DNA of 64,000 bases from Rhodocyclaceae bacterium (GTDB lineage Bacteria > Pseudomonadota > Gammaproteobacteria > Burkholderiales > Rhodocyclaceae): NCBI GenBank assembly GCA_030824115.1, contig JAVBYI010000005.1, positions 62,001 to 126,000 on the forward strand, given 5' to 3'. The position numbers and the translations under genes are program-made. The notes beneath the pieces were generated by a model that was not told where the DNA came from, ran no database searches, and saw only the letters and a program-made list of their open reading frames with translations. Positions 8,155-21,600 of the stretch are shown piece after piece. Position 1 is the first letter of the stretch; every line of letters begins with the position of its first letter.

Positions 8155-8732
8155 TTCAGGTTGAGTCCAGAGAAACCCATGAAGGCGAGGGCAAGCAGGC
8201 TGGCGAGGACGAAGCCGATGGGGGCGCCAACAAAGGCGGCGGGCACGCGCGCCAGCGCGAGGCGTTCGCGCAGGCCGGCGAAGATCAGCAGAACCAGCGT
8301 AAAGCCGAGTGCCGAGCCGAAGCCGGCGACCATGCTATGGACGAAGCTGCTTTTCTCCATCACGTTGAGCAGGGCGATGCCGAGCACGGCGCAGTTGGTG
8401 GTGATCAGCGGCAGATAGATGCCGAGCGCCTGATACAACTCGGGGCTGGATTTTTTCACCACCATCTCGACGAACTGCACGGTGGCTGCAATCACGAGGA
8501 TGAAGGTGAGGATGCGCAGGTAGCCGAGGCCGAGCGGTTGCAGCAACCAGGCTTCGAGGATCCAGGTGGCGGCCGTCGCCAGCGTGATTACGAAGGTCGT
8601 CGCCATGCCCATGCCGAGGGCACTTTCCGTGTTCTTCGACACGCCCATGAAGGGGCACAGGCCGAGGAACTTGATCAGCACCACGTTGTTCACCAGCGCG
8701 GTACTTACCAGCAGTATGAGAAATTCACCCAT
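8151..8732 (-). CDS. rnfA: Electron transport complex subunit RnfA
   Basis: 193 residues, six membrane segments, with the family stretches [19 protein letters not shown] near the start and [13 protein letters not shown] near residue 108. I place the start at ATG 8732 ([14 protein letters not shown]); the longer frame to 8825 adds non-hydrophobic sequence without family likeness and runs over the promoter. It is the first gene of the minus-strand rnf operon. A sigma-54 type promoter and a NifA site lie upstream, which places Rnf under nitrogen-fixation control. Confidence 0.95.
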   Translation of the reverse strand: MGEFLILLVSTALVNNVVLIKFLGLCPFMGVSKNTESALGMGMATTFVITLATAATWILEAWLLQPLGLGYLRILTFILVIAATVQFVEMVVKKSSPELYQALGIYLPLITTNCAVLGIALLNVMEKSSFVHSMVAGFGSALGFTLVLLIFAGLRERLALARVPAAFVGAPIGFVLASLLALAFMGFSGLNLK

Positions 8733-8761
8733 TGATTTGCATAGCCTCCAAGCTCCACTAG

Positions 8762-8776
8762 GCAGAAAGCGTGCCA
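8762..8776 (-). promoter_or_regulatory. Sigma-54 (-24/-12) promoter of rnfA
   Basis: Read on the minus strand: TGGCAC (8776-8771), five bases, then CTGC (8765-8762). The GG/GC spacing is correct; the -12 box has C in place of the first T of TTGC. It lies 30 bases before the rnfA start. Confidence 0.65.
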
Positions 8777-8868
8777 TCCGGTTTTTTGATGCGCCAGAAT
8801 GGTGCAATGCGGCGCAAGTCCGCACTGAAGCGGGACTTTTTCAGCGTACGCGGTGAAAGTCGGATGAC

Positions 8869-8884
8869 TGTCGTACTTGCGACA
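8869..8884. promoter_or_regulatory. NifA upstream activator site between rnfA and nifL
   Basis: TGTCGTACTTGCGACA fits TGT-N10-ACA exactly. It lies about 95 bases from the rnfA -24 element and about 75 bases from a weaker -24/-12-like element before nifL, so it could serve both directions. Confidence 0.8.
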
Positions 8885-8930
8885 TCCGGGTTGCAAACAC
8901 GACAAACAGGGCGTTCGCGATGATTTTTGT

Positions 8931-8954
8931 GCCGTCTCGCCAGCGCCGACTTTT
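8931..8954 (-). repeat. 24-bp dispersed repeat, copy 5
   Basis: One mismatch to consensus. It lies in the rnfA-nifL intergenic region, directly before the possible nifL promoter element. Confidence 0.95.
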
Positions 8955-8957
8955 TCG

Positions 8958-8972
8958 TGGCATGGATCGTGC
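8958..8972 (+). promoter_or_regulatory. Possible sigma-54 promoter of nifLA
   Basis: TGGCAT-GGATC-GTGC keeps the GG (8959-8960) and GC (8971-8972) at the right spacing, but both boxes deviate from TGGCAC/TTGC. It lies 45 bases before nifL ATG. A sigma-70 promoter is equally possible. Confidence 0.35.
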
Positions 8973-9017
8973 AGACAGAGGGCTATTCCTTGCTACTACT
9001 TTGTGAATAAAGTCCTC

Positions 9018-10550
9018 ATGAGCCAACGCAAAAAATCCCTGCCGGTGACTGAACTGCCCGAGATTCCGCCAAACGTGTTTCGCGAGGCGGTTGCGCAGGC
9101 GGACATCGCGATCTCCATCACCGATGCGCAGGCGAACATCCTCTACGTCAATCCGGCCTTCGAGGCCGTCACCGGTTATGCGGCGGGCGAGGCGGTGGGC
9201 AAGAACCAGTCGCTGTTGTCGGCCAGGGCGACGCCGCCGGCGGTCTATACGGCGTTGTGGCAAACCATCAGCACCGGCGCTCCCTGGGCGGGGCGGCTGA
9301 TCAACCGCCGCAAGGATGGCAGCGACTATCTGGCCGACTTGCTGATCACCCCGGTGCGCGATGCCGCCGGACAGGTGGGTAGTTATCTGGGCATCCATCG
9401 CGATGTCAGTGGGATGCATCGCCTCGAATGCCAGGTCAATAACCAGAAGGCGCTGATCGAATCGGTGGTCGATTCCGCGCCGGTGGCGATTGCGCTGCTC
9501 GATGGCGAGGATTGTGTGGTGCTCGACAACCACGAGTACAAGAAACTGATGGGCGACCTCGGCATGGTCGAGCCGGCCAGCGTCATCCTCGATGCCGTGC
9601 GTGCCGAACTGGGCCACGGTCTTGGCCCGGCGCATGACGGCCGCCAGGCTTTCGCCGATCGCGAGATTCGCATCGAAAGCGAAGGCCGCAAGGGCGCGCG
9701 CTGGTTTTCCTGCACGGGCACCTGGGTAAAAAGCGTGGGCGAAGGTGCCGATACTTTTTTTGCGCATCAGGACAGCATCTATCTGCTGCTGATCGCCAAG
9801 GAGATTACCCAGCAGCGCATCCAGCAGGAAAAGGCGCGCATGGCGGCGCTGCAGGCGATGATGTCGGAAGAGAACCGCATCAGTGGCCTGCGCGAAAGCC
9901 TCTCGGCGGCGTTGTTCCAGATGGAAGGGCCGCTCAACCTGCTGGCGTCGGTGGTGGCGATGCAGTCGCGTCGCGGCCAGAATGATCCGACCCTGATGGC
10001 GCTTTCCGAAGTTCTGCGCACCGGCAACGAGGCGCTCGACAGCCTGCGCCGGGTGATTCCCGAACCGAGTGGCGAAGCCGTCACCGCCACCAATCTCAAC
10101 GAGGTCCTGCGTGATGTGCTCGATCTCAGCACGGGGCGCCTGCTGGCCGCCGGCATCAGCGTGAGCTGGAAGCCGCAGACCGTGCTGCCGTCGATCCATG
10201 GTTATCCGATCCGTCTGCGCGCGATGTTCAAGGCGCTGGTCGACAACGCGCTGGAAGCGATGAATACCAAAGGCTGGCCGCAGCGCGAACTGGTGGTGAC
10301 GACGCGCAGCCTGCTCGGCAGCGTCGAGGTGCTGATCGAGGACAGCGGCCCGGGCATCGTGCCCGACCTGCACCTGAAAGTGTTCGAACCTTTCTTTACC
10401 ACCAAGAATCAGCATCAGCATGCGGGGACGGGGCTTTCCATGGCGCAGCAGGTGGTGATGGATCATGGCGGTACGATCGAGATCGATCCGGCGGTCGGCC
10501 CGGGTTGTTGCCTGCGTATCGTGCTGCCGACCCGCCATGTCGAGGAATGA
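9018..10550 (+). CDS. nifL: Nitrogen fixation regulator NifL (PAS domain/GHKL)
   Basis: 510 residues from ATG 9018. A PAS domain (about 20-140: AISITDAQANILYVNPAFE, then VTGYAAGEAVGKN) is followed by a second sensory region and a C-terminal GHKL ATPase-like domain (LVDNALEAM, EDSGPGI, GTGLSMAQQVVMDHGG). NifL senses redox through FAD in the first PAS domain and, with ADP and PII protein signals, holds NifA inactive under oxygen or fixed nitrogen. It lies directly upstream of nifA, so the two are made together. FAD binding is inferred from the family. Confidence 0.9.
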   Translation: MSQRKKSLPVTELPEIPPNVFREAVAQADIAISITDAQANILYVNPAFEAVTGYAAGEAVGKNQSLLSARATPPAVYTALWQTISTGAPWAGRLINRRKDGSDYLADLLITPVRDAAGQVGSYLGIHRDVSGMHRLECQVNNQKALIESVVDSAPVAIALLDGEDCVVLDNHEYKKLMGDLGMVEPASVILDAVRAELGHGLGPAHDGRQAFADREIRIESEGRKGARWFSCTGTWVKSVGEGADTFFAHQDSIYLLLIAKEITQQRIQQEKARMAALQAMMSEENRISGLRESLSAALFQMEGPLNLLASVVAMQSRRGQNDPTLMALSEVLRTGNEALDSLRRVIPEPSGEAVTATNLNEVLRDVLDLSTGRLLAAGISVSWKPQTVLPSIHGYPIRLRAMFKALVDNALEAMNTKGWPQRELVVTTRSLLGSVEVLIEDSGPGIVPDLHLKVFEPFFTTKNQHQHAGTGLSMAQQVVMDHGGTIEIDPAVGPGCCLRIVLPTRHVEE

Positions 10551-10554
10551 TGAC

Positions 10555-12168
<1,614 letters not shown>

Positions 12169-12272
12169 AACCAAGTCGAAATCGAACTGAAATAAACTAA
12201 ACAAACTGCGCGACTGGCGTATGCTACGCGTCGTTTTGCTCATGTCATAAAAGTCATTCAAGGGGGACATAC

Positions 12273-13406
12273 ATGTTCGGCGCTAGCAAAAATCGGGAAA
12301 TCGCTCGTCTGCAGGATGAGGTAACCGCCCTGCGGCATCAGGAAAACGAGTTGAGCCAACAAGTTGCTGCGCTCAGTACGGAGAACGAGCAACTGCGTGG
12401 GGACATGTTGAGCTTGCAGTCAAGCCTGCAGTTGTTCGAAGGCATGGTGAATCCACTGAGCCAGTTTGCCGATTCCGCCAAGGCGCTGCAGACCAGTCTG
12501 GCCAGCATGTCGCAGTCGATGAAGGCCGAAACGCAGGAAGCCGTGCGCTCCTCGGGCGAGATGGCTCAGAGCCGACAGATTGTCGAAAAGCTGACTGAGC
12601 GGATCAGCCAGTTGATCGATCGGGCACACCAGAGTTCGGATGCCATCGATAAGTTGCACGAAGGCACCGGCAAGATCAATGGCATCGTCCAGCTTATCAA
12701 GGAAGTGGCCGATCAGACCAATCTGCTGGCGCTGAACGCCGCTATCGAGGCCGCGCGTGCCGGCGAGCAGGGACGGGGTTTCGCCGTGGTAGCCGACGAA
12801 GTGCGCAAGCTGGCAGAGCGCACCACCATGTCGACGGCTGAAATTTCCCAGTTGGTCGGCAATGTGCAGCGGGAAGCGATCAGCCTCAAGCAGGTCGCGG
12901 AAGTCGACCCGGAGGAAATGGCGGTGATCCAGCAGGAGGGACAAAGCGCCTTTTCCAGCATCGACGAACTGCTCAAAATCAGCGAACACCTCACCAGCAA
13001 GCTGGCCGCCACTTCGCTGCGCAGCTTTGTCGAGACGGCCAAAACCGATCACCTCGTGTTCAAGCAGGAAATCTACCGGGTGTTCATTAATCGCTCCGAC
13101 AAGACAGAAAGCGATTTCGCCAGCCACAAAGGCTGCCGGCTCGGCAAGTGGTACTACGAGGGCGATGGCAAGGGGTGTTTCTCAAAGTTGCCGGGCTATG
13201 CCGAGATTGAGCCGCCGCACATGCGCGTGCATGAATATGGGCGCGCTGCGGTGGCAGCCTATCGATCCGGCGATATCGCCACCGGTGTCAAGGAACTGGG
13301 GCGCATGGAGCAGGCCAGCATGGAGGTGCTGAACTTCCTCGAAAAAATGGCTGCTTCCGGCGAGAACGATCCCTCCGTGTTGTGCGTCGGAGAGTTGATA
13401 CGCTGA
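12273..13406 (+). CDS. Soluble methyl-accepting chemotaxis protein with CZB zinc-binding domain
   Basis: 377 residues, no membrane segment. An N-terminal coiled coil (about 10-60) leads into the MCP signalling hairpin ([20 protein letters not shown] near residues 145-165; [18 protein letters not shown]). The C-terminal CZB domain has its expected His and Cys residues ([39 protein letters not shown]). CZB receptors sense zinc-linked redox or hypochlorite in the cytoplasm. It sits between nifA and nifB, on the same strand, preceded by an AAGGGGGA ribosome site. A role in steering cells by oxygen or redox during nitrogen fixation is only inference. Confidence 0.88.
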   Translation: MFGASKNREIARLQDEVTALRHQENELSQQVAALSTENEQLRGDMLSLQSSLQLFEGMVNPLSQFADSAKALQTSLASMSQSMKAETQEAVRSSGEMAQSRQIVEKLTERISQLIDRAHQSSDAIDKLHEGTGKINGIVQLIKEVADQTNLLALNAAIEAARAGEQGRGFAVVADEVRKLAERTTMSTAEISQLVGNVQREAISLKQVAEVDPEEMAVIQQEGQSAFSSIDELLKISEHLTSKLAATSLRSFVETAKTDHLVFKQEIYRVFINRSDKTESDFASHKGCRLGKWYYEGDGKGCFSKLPGYAEIEPPHMRVHEYGRAAVAAYRSGDIATGVKELGRMEQASMEVLNFLEKMAASGENDPSVLCVGELIR

Positions 13407-13407
13407 T

Positions 13408-13423
13408 TGTGATGTTTGCGACA
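13408..13423. promoter_or_regulatory. NifA upstream activator site of nifB
   Basis: TGTGATGTTTGCGACA fits TGT-N10-ACA. It lies about 40 bases upstream of the nifB -24 box and starts just two bases after the chemoreceptor stop. Confidence 0.8.
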
Positions 13424-13463
13424 ACTGCTGATTGTCGCTGAATGAAATCAATAGGATAGGAGC

Positions 13464-13479
13464 TGGCACAAGCGTTGCT
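13464..13479 (+). promoter_or_regulatory. Sigma-54 (-24/-12) promoter of nifB
   Basis: TGGCAC-AAGCG-TTGCT (13464-13479) is a full consensus match. It lies 36 bases before the nifB start. Confidence 0.9.
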
Positions 13480-13514
13480 GTAGGGAAGGTAATCACCATT
13501 CGCGGAGACGCATC

Positions 13515-15026
13515 GTGGACCTTCCTACCATTCAGCCTAGAGAGACCAGTGGTTGCAGTGCCGGCAGTTGCGGTTCGAACTCGTCCCAGATGTCCGGCCT
13601 GTCGGACGACGTCCGTCGTCGCGTACAGGACCATCCCTGTTATTCCGAAGAGGCGCATCACCACTTTGCGCGCATGCACGCGGCCGTGGCGCCGGCTTGC
13701 AACATCCAGTGCCACTATTGCAACCGGAAGTACGATTGTGCCAACGAATCGCGTCCGGGCGTCGTCTCGGAACTGCTGACGCCCGAGCAGGCGATCAAGA
13801 AAACCCTGGCCGTGGCGGCGGCGATTCCGCAAATGTCGGTGCTCGGCATCGCCGGTCCCGGCGACCCCCTGGCCAACCCCGAGCGCACCTTTGCGACCTT
13901 CCGCGCGCTCGCTGAAAAGGCCCCGGACATCAAGCTCTGTGTGTCGACCAACGGCCTTGCGCTGCCCGAGTGCGTCGAGGAACTGGCCAAGCACAACATC
14001 GATCATGTGACGATCACGATCAACTGCCTCGACCCCGAGGTCGGCGCCAAGATCTATCCGTGGATCTTCTGGAAAAACAAGCGCATTTTTGGCAAGGAAG
14101 CGGCGGCGATTCTCATCGAACAGCAGCAGAAGGGCCTTGAAATGCTGGTCGCCAAGGGCGTGCTGGTCAAGGTCAATTCGGTGATGATCCCCGGCGTCAA
14201 TGACGAGCATCTCAAGGAAGTCTCGAAGGTCGTCAAGGCCAAGGGCGCCTTCCTGCATAACGTCATGCCGCTGATCGCCGAGGCTGAGCACGGCACTTTC
14301 TACGGCGTGATGGGGCAGCGCAGCCCGTCGCCCGAAGAGTTGAAGGCCTTGCAGGACGCCTGCGAGGGCGACATGAACATGATGCGCCATTGCCGCCAGT
14401 GCCGCGCCGACGCGGTCGGCCTGCTCGGCGAGGATCGCGGCGCGGAATTCACCATGGACAAGGTTGAGGCGATGAACTTCGATGAAGATTTCCTGGCCGA
14501 AGCCATGGCCCGCCGCGTCGCCTTGCGCGAGCAGGTGGCGGCCGAGCGCGAAGCGAAGCATGCCAAGGTGCATGCGCCCCAGCCAATGGGACAGGCAGTG
14601 ATTACCCTGCATCGTCCGCAAAAGTCGGCGCTGGCAGGACGGCCCGTTCTTATGGCAGTGGCCGCGAAAGGCGGCCTGATTAACGAACACTTCGGTCATG
14701 CGCGCGAATTCCTCGTTTATGAGGTGACGGGCGCAGGTGCCAAGTTGATCGGCCACCGCAAGACCGATCTCTATTGCAGCGGCGACGATACCTGCGGCGA
14801 GGGCGAATCGGTACTCGAACGTACCATTCGCGCGCTATCCGGTTGCGAGGTCGTGCTGTGCTCGAAGATCGGTTACGAACCCTGGGGCAAGCTGGAGGCA
14901 GCAGGTATTCAGCCCAATGGCGAACACCCGATGGAAGCGATCGAACCGGCCTGTATTGCTGTCTGGAATGAAATGCTCAAGGCCGGCAGGCTGGCGCCCA
15001 GGCAAACCGAAAAGCAGGTGGCGTGA
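13515..15026 (+). CDS. nifB: FeMo-cofactor biosynthesis protein NifB (radical SAM with NifX-like domain)
   Basis: 503 residues. The radical SAM motif CNIQCHYC has Cys62, Cys66 and Cys69; a conserved HPCYSEEAHHHFARMH stretch precedes it. Further FeS-binding Cys lie in MRHCRQCRADAVG. From about residue 375 a NifX-like cofactor-binding domain follows (VAAKGGLINEHFGHAREFLVYEV). NifB builds NifB-co, the 8Fe-9S-C precursor of FeMo-co. The linker between the domains contains QKSALAGRPV, encoded by a copy of the 24-bp repeat. Promoter and NifA site are upstream; the stop overlaps the next ferredoxin gene. Confidence 0.97.
   Translation: MDLPTIQPRETSGCSAGSCGSNSSQMSGLSDDVRRRVQDHPCYSEEAHHHFARMHAAVAPACNIQCHYCNRKYDCANESRPGVVSELLTPEQAIKKTLAVAAAIPQMSVLGIAGPGDPLANPERTFATFRALAEKAPDIKLCVSTNGLALPECVEELAKHNIDHVTITINCLDPEVGAKIYPWIFWKNKRIFGKEAAAILIEQQQKGLEMLVAKGVLVKVNSVMIPGVNDEHLKEVSKVVKAKGAFLHNVMPLIAEAEHGTFYGVMGQRSPSPEELKALQDACEGDMNMMRHCRQCRADAVGLLGEDRGAEFTMDKVEAMNFDEDFLAEAMARRVALREQVAAEREAKHAKVHAPQPMGQAVITLHRPQKSALAGRPVLMAVAAKGGLINEHFGHAREFLVYEVTGAGAKLIGHRKTDLYCSGDDTCGEGESVLERTIRALSGCEVVLCSKIGYEPWGKLEAAGIQPNGEHPMEAIEPACIAVWNEMLKAGRLAPRQTEKQVA
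14620..14643 (+). repeat. 24-bp dispersed repeat, copy 6 (inside nifB)
   Basis: One mismatch to consensus, sense direction. It encodes KSALAGR in frame at the junction between the radical SAM and NifX-like domains. Confidence 0.95.
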
Positions 15027-15304
15027 TGGCCCTCGAAATCGTTGAAAGCTGCGTGAATTGCTGGGCCTGCGAACCTTTGTGTCCGAGCAAGGCCATCGTC
15101 GAGGCGAAGCCCCACTTCCTCATCGACGCCGACAAGTGCACCGAGTGTCTCGGTGACTTTACCGATCCGCAGTGCGCCACGATCTGTCCGATCGAGGGAG
15201 CCATCGTCAATGAGTTGAACGAACCGCTCAATCCGGCTGGTTCGCTTACCGGTATTCCGCCTGCCCGCTGGGCGCAGGTGCAACGCGAAATCTCCGCAAG
15301 GTAA
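15026..15304 (+). CDS. fdxN: Nif-linked 2[4Fe-4S] ferredoxin
   Basis: 92 residues from ATG 15026, which overlaps the nifB TGA. First cluster motif CVNCWACEPLCP; second CTECLGDFTDPQCATICP with the longer spacing typical of nif ferredoxins. Such ferredoxins donate electrons to NifB or nitrogenase. The GTG three bases earlier (15023) is also in frame but lies inside nifB without a better ribosome site. The symbol is by position after nifB and not fully certain. Confidence 0.9.
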   Translation: MALEIVESCVNCWACEPLCPSKAIVEAKPHFLIDADKCTECLGDFTDPQCATICPIEGAIVNELNEPLNPAGSLTGIPPARWAQVQREISAR

Positions 15305-15746
15305 AAAATAATGGCGACCATCACCTTCTACGAAAAATCCGGTTGCTCCGGCAATGCACGCCAGAAGGCGCTGCTGGAGTCAGCCGGCCATACCGTTGTG
15401 CCGCGCGACCTGCGTCAGACGTCATGGACGCGCAAGCGCCTGCTGGATTTCCTGTACGCCTTGCCGGTGGCGCAATGGTTCAATCGCAATGCACCCGCCG
15501 TCAAGTCGGGCGAGATTGTGCCGGAGGACCTCGACGAAGCCACAGCCCTTGGTCTGCTGGTAAATCATCCGCTGCTGATTCGACGCCCTCTGCTGGAAGT
15601 CGGCGAGGAACGCATGGCCGGCTTCGATGTCGCGGCCGTGGACGCCTGGCTTGGGCTGAATGGTGTTACCAGCGAGGAAGACATGGAGGCCTGCCGTCAC
15701 GGCACCGATGGCCACCGTTGCCAGGGACACGACGAGCAGGATGGTC

Positions 15747-17319
<1,573 letters not shown>

Positions 17320-17343
17320 TCATTTTTTCAACCAGGAGCCATC

Positions 17344-17703
17344 ATGCCCAACGTTACTTTCTCCAGCCCCTTGCACAAGGACAAGACCGTCTATGCCGTC
17401 GCCGGCAGCCACAAGCAGACTATCCTCGAACTTGCCAAGGAAAACCATGTGCCGATCGACTTTTCCTGTGGTGACGGCGAGTGCGGAACCTGCCTCGTCA
17501 AGGTCATCCATGTCGACAAGACCAAGAAGTTTGGCCATCCGCTGACCGAGCGCGAAGTCACCGTGCTGAAGGATCTTGGCAAGATCACCAAGGCACAGAT
17601 TGAGGAAATGGCCGTCACTGACGTTTGCCCGACCGAATGGCGGCTGGCTTGCCAGATGGTGCTGGACAACGAAGATATCGTTGTCGAATATCCCTCAAAA
17701 TAA
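17344..17703 (+). CDS. 2Fe-2S ferredoxin resembling Shethna FeSII protein
   Basis: 119 residues. The cluster motif is CGDGECGTCL with a final Cys in RLACQM. The overall pattern FSSPL ... AVAG ... LAKENHVPIDFSC ... LTEREVTVLKDLGKITKAQ ... PTEWRLACQ ... VVEY matches, as I recall it, the Azotobacter vinelandii Shethna protein II. That protein binds nitrogenase under oxygen stress and locks it in a protected state. AGGAG precedes ATG 17344. It stands in the nifB-draG block, which supports a nitrogenase-protective role by inference. Confidence 0.85.
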   Translation: MPNVTFSSPLHKDKTVYAVAGSHKQTILELAKENHVPIDFSCGDGECGTCLVKVIHVDKTKKFGHPLTEREVTVLKDLGKITKAQIEEMAVTDVCPTEWRLACQMVLDNEDIVVEYPSK

Positions 17704-18586
17704 TCTGATTGCAAGGGCCGAGGCGAGTTACCTCGGCCTTGCCATCGGCGATGCGCTGGGTGCGACCGTCGAGTTCATGACGCCGCGCGAGATTCGTGCG
17801 GCTTTCATGCCCAAGCGCGGCGTGCATCGCGAGGTGATCGGCGGGGGCTGGTTGCGCCTCAAGCCAGGTCATGTCACCGACGACACCACCATGTCGCTGG
17901 CGCTGGGCGCGGCGATCCTTGCCGATGGTGGCGAGGTCAAACCGCTCTCCTGCGCCCAGGCCTTTGACGGCTGGATGCGCAGCAAGCCGGTCGATATTGG
18001 CAATACGGTGCGCCGCAACCTCATTACATTTCGCAACACCGGCGATCCCTGCGCGCCGCTGTCCGAGCACGATGCCGGCAATGGCGCCGCCATGCGTGTG
18101 CTGCCCGTGGCGCTGGCGACCTTCGGGCGGGATGATGCCACCGTGCGTACCGCGATTGCAGCTCAGGCCCATGTGACGCATCACAATCCGGTCTCAGATG
18201 CGGTGTGCGAACTGCTCGTCTTCATGGTGCAGGATGCGCTGCGCGGGGCCAGTTTGCGTGAGCTTTATCGGGGCCGTATCCAGCCCTTCGTCAGGGCGCA
18301 TTCGGCGTTCTCGTTTCGGCCCAAGCGTCGCGAAAACCCGAGTGGCTGGGTGGTGGAGACCATGCAGGCCGTGCTGCAAGCCCTGCTCGATACCGGGAGC
18401 TTCGAGGACTGCCTGATTGATGTCGTCAATCGCGGTGGCGATGCGGACACGACGGGGGCGATTGCCGGCATGCTGGCCGGGGCGCTCTACGGCCGTGAGT
18501 CCTTGCCATCGCGCTGGCTGCGTGCACTGGATGCCCAGACGGCAAAACAGGTTTCACATCAGGCACAGGCACTGGTGCTTGTGTAA
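17681..18586 (+). CDS. draG: Dinitrogenase reductase-activating ADP-ribosylglycohydrolase DraG
   Basis: About 301 residues. Family motifs for the dimanganese site are visible: YLGLAIGDALGATVEFM, VTDDTTMSLALG, EHDAGNGAAMRVLP and NRGGDADTTGAIAGMLAG. DraG removes ADP-ribose from NifH and restores activity. There is no suitable ATG; TTG 17681 places the family N-terminus correctly and overlaps the ferredoxin gene by 23 bases, so the start is a best guess. Its partner draT lies at 26011-26886, about 8 kb away on the other strand. Confidence 0.9.
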   Translation: MSNIPQNNLIARAEASYLGLAIGDALGATVEFMTPREIRAAFMPKRGVHREVIGGGWLRLKPGHVTDDTTMSLALGAAILADGGEVKPLSCAQAFDGWMRSKPVDIGNTVRRNLITFRNTGDPCAPLSEHDAGNGAAMRVLPVALATFGRDDATVRTAIAAQAHVTHHNPVSDAVCELLVFMVQDALRGASLRELYRGRIQPFVRAHSAFSFRPKRRENPSGWVVETMQAVLQALLDTGSFEDCLIDVVNRGGDADTTGAIAGMLAGALYGRESLPSRWLRALDAQTAKQVSHQAQALVLV

Positions 18587-18664
18587 GCTTTACGGCAGCT
18601 GACTACGGCATAATCACGCACTGGCGTGATGGTTAGCGCTCCATGCGGGTCAGGGAGAAGCAAA

Positions 18665-21600
18665 TTGCAGACGAAGAAGCCGGCGAAGCCGGTGGCGATA
18701 AAGGCATCAACGAAAACGCCAGCGGCGAAATTGTCTACCCCCAAACGAACTGCAACAAAAAAGGCGCCCACCTCGCCCGTAGAGGCTCCCGTTAATAAGC
18801 CCGTCGGCGATGGGCCGCTTTACTACGTGGGCATCGGCGCATCGGCCGGCGGATTGGAAGCCTTGCGTCCTTTCGTCGCCAATTTGCCGGCGCATGCCAA
18901 CATGACGTATATCGTGGCGCAGCACATGTCGCCCGATCACCGCAGCCTGATGGTCGAACTGCTGGCCCGCGAAACCGAACTCACGGTGCTGGAGGCCAGC
19001 CACAATCTGCCGCCACAGGCCGATACCATTTATGTGGCCCCGCCCAATTCCGATGTCACCGTGGCGAATGGCCGCTTGCGTATCAGCAAGCCGACCAATA
19101 CCGTTGGCCCCAAGCCTTCGGTTGATCGCTTCTTCATGAGTCTGGCCGAGGATCAGGAGGATCGGGCCATTGGCATCATCCTGTCGGGCACCGGGTCGGA
19201 TGGCTCGCACGGCATCAAGGCGATCAAGGCGGCCGGCGGCATTTGCATCGCCCAGGAACCAAAGTCGGCCAAGTACAACAGCATGCCCAACGCGGCGATT
19301 CGCGCGGGCGGCACCGACCTGGTATTGCCGCCCCAGGAGATCGCCAACCAGTTGTTGTCGATTGTGCAGTGGCCGCGTGCGCCGATTGTCGATGAACTGG
19401 AAGAAAATCCGCCATCGACCATCCGTGGCATCGTGCGCCAGATCGCTACTCATACGGGTATGGATTTCTCGAACTACAAGGATGCGACGATCTCGCGGCA
19501 GATTATGCGGCGCATGGCGGCGATGCAGATTCCCGGGCTGGAGGCCTATGGCGACTACATCAGCACACATGTGGCGGAACTGACCGAACTGGCCGGCAAC
19601 TTCCTGATCTGCGTGACCTCGTTTTTCCGCGATCCCGAATCTTTCGAGGCCGTGCGGCGCGTTATCAGCGAGATTCTCAAGACCAAGCGGCCGGGCGACG
19701 ACATTCGCATCTGGATTCCCGGTTGTGCGACCGGCGAAGAGGTGTACACCGTCGCCATCATCCTCGCCGAGGAACTGGGGTTGCATCGCGACAAGTACCG
19801 CATCCAGCTGTTTGCGACGGACATCAATGGCGATGCTGTCAGCATGGCACGTGCCGGTGTTTATCCCGAAGCGGCGCTAAGTGGCGTCGACAGCGCGCTG
19901 ATTGATCGCTACTTCACCGCCCAGGATGGCATGTACCTGATCGACAAGAGCCTGCGCGAGATGACCTTGTTTGCGCGTCAGGATCTGGTGCAGGATCCGC
20001 CTTTCGTGCGTCTCGACATGGTCAGTTGCCGCAATCTGCTGATCTATTTCAAGTCCGAGTTGCAGGAGCGGGTGATCAAGCTCTTCCACTATGCCTTGCG
20101 CAATAACGCCATCCTGTTCCTTGGCAAATCGGAATCCGTGGGCCGGTTGAGCAACCTGTTTCTGGAAAAGGACCGGCGTAACAAGATATTCACCAAACGT
20201 CCGGTCGCCTCGCCTGCCGTCATTGGTTTTGCACGTATGCGCGGGCTGGGCGGCAGTGGTGACAGCCTCGGCTATGTGTCCAGCAAGACGGTGAGTCCGC
20301 CCACCAATAGCGAGGTTGGGCACGAGCGGCTGTTCGAAATTTATGCGCCGCCCAGCCTGTTGATGACCGATGATGGCGAAGTGCTGGAACTCTTCGGCGA
20401 CTGCAGTGCCTTTCTTTCGATCCGCAAGGGCAAGGCTGATTTCAATGCCTTTACCCTGATCAAGCCGCCACTGCGTGCCGAGTTGCGTGCCTTTGCCCAC
20501 CGCGTCGGCCGTACCCGGCAGAGCGCGATCTCCAGTCCGATCGAGCTGGCGGTGGATGGTGTTTCACAGTACTACCGCATGGCAGTCCACTACGGTGGAC
20601 AGGCAGAGTCGGAGAACTCCAATCTGCTGCTGGTGTGTTTCGAGTTGTCCGACGCCAAGCATGCATCCCCCGGTGATGCGGTGGGTGCCGGGATCGCGAC
20701 CAGCGAGCGTATTTCCGAGCTGGAACAGGAAATCACCCTGAACCGCGAAAACCTGCAGACGGTAATCGAAGAACTGGAGACGGCCAACGAAGAACTGCAG
20801 TCCCTCAACGAAGAGGCGCAGGCATCGAACGAGGAATTACAGGCCTCGAATGAAGAGCTGGAAACCGCGAACGAGGAGTTGCAGGCGTCGAACGAAGAGT
20901 TGATCACGGTTAACGACGAGTTGGGTTCGCGCACCATGGAGTTGAGCGAGTCGAACAGTGACTTGAGCAACATCCTCAACAGCCTGCAAAAGGGCTTGCT
21001 GGTAGCCGACGGCAACCTGATGGTGACCCGTTACAACCGGATTGCACTGGACTTCTTCGACATCCCTATCGGCACCAAGCCCAATCTGACCTCCGTGCCG
21101 ATGCTGGTGCATGTGCCGGGCTTGTTGAACCATGTGGCTAATGTCATCAAGACCGGCATGGTCGATGAGTTTGAATTCAAGCGGGAGGATGAGCGTTACT
21201 TCATGATCCGCATGACGCCGTATGTGGATGAGACCCGCAAGGGTGTCGGTGGTGTGGTGATGATCATTGGCGATATTACCGAGCAAAAAGTTGCCGAGGA
21301 AAAGCTCCGCCTTTCCGCTTCCGTGTTCGAACATGCCTCGGAAGCGACTGTGATCACCGATGCACAGAACCAGATCATCTCGGTGAACCCGGCGTTTACG
21401 ACGATTACCGGCTATACGCCGGATGAGGTGATTGGCCAGAAGCCGCATATCCTCAATTCCGGCAAGCACCCGAAGGAATTCTTCAAGCACATGTGGGAGG
21501 TGCTGCTGTCCACTGGCGTCTGGCAGGGCGAAATCCAGAACCGCCGCAAGAATGGCGATACCTATACGGAATGGCTATCGATCAATGTCCTCAAGGATGA

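Noticed and set aside
12215..12235. TGGCGTATGCTACGC before the chemoreceptor gene as a sigma-54 promoter
   Set aside because: The GG/GC spacing fits but both boxes are poor and no NifA site is near.
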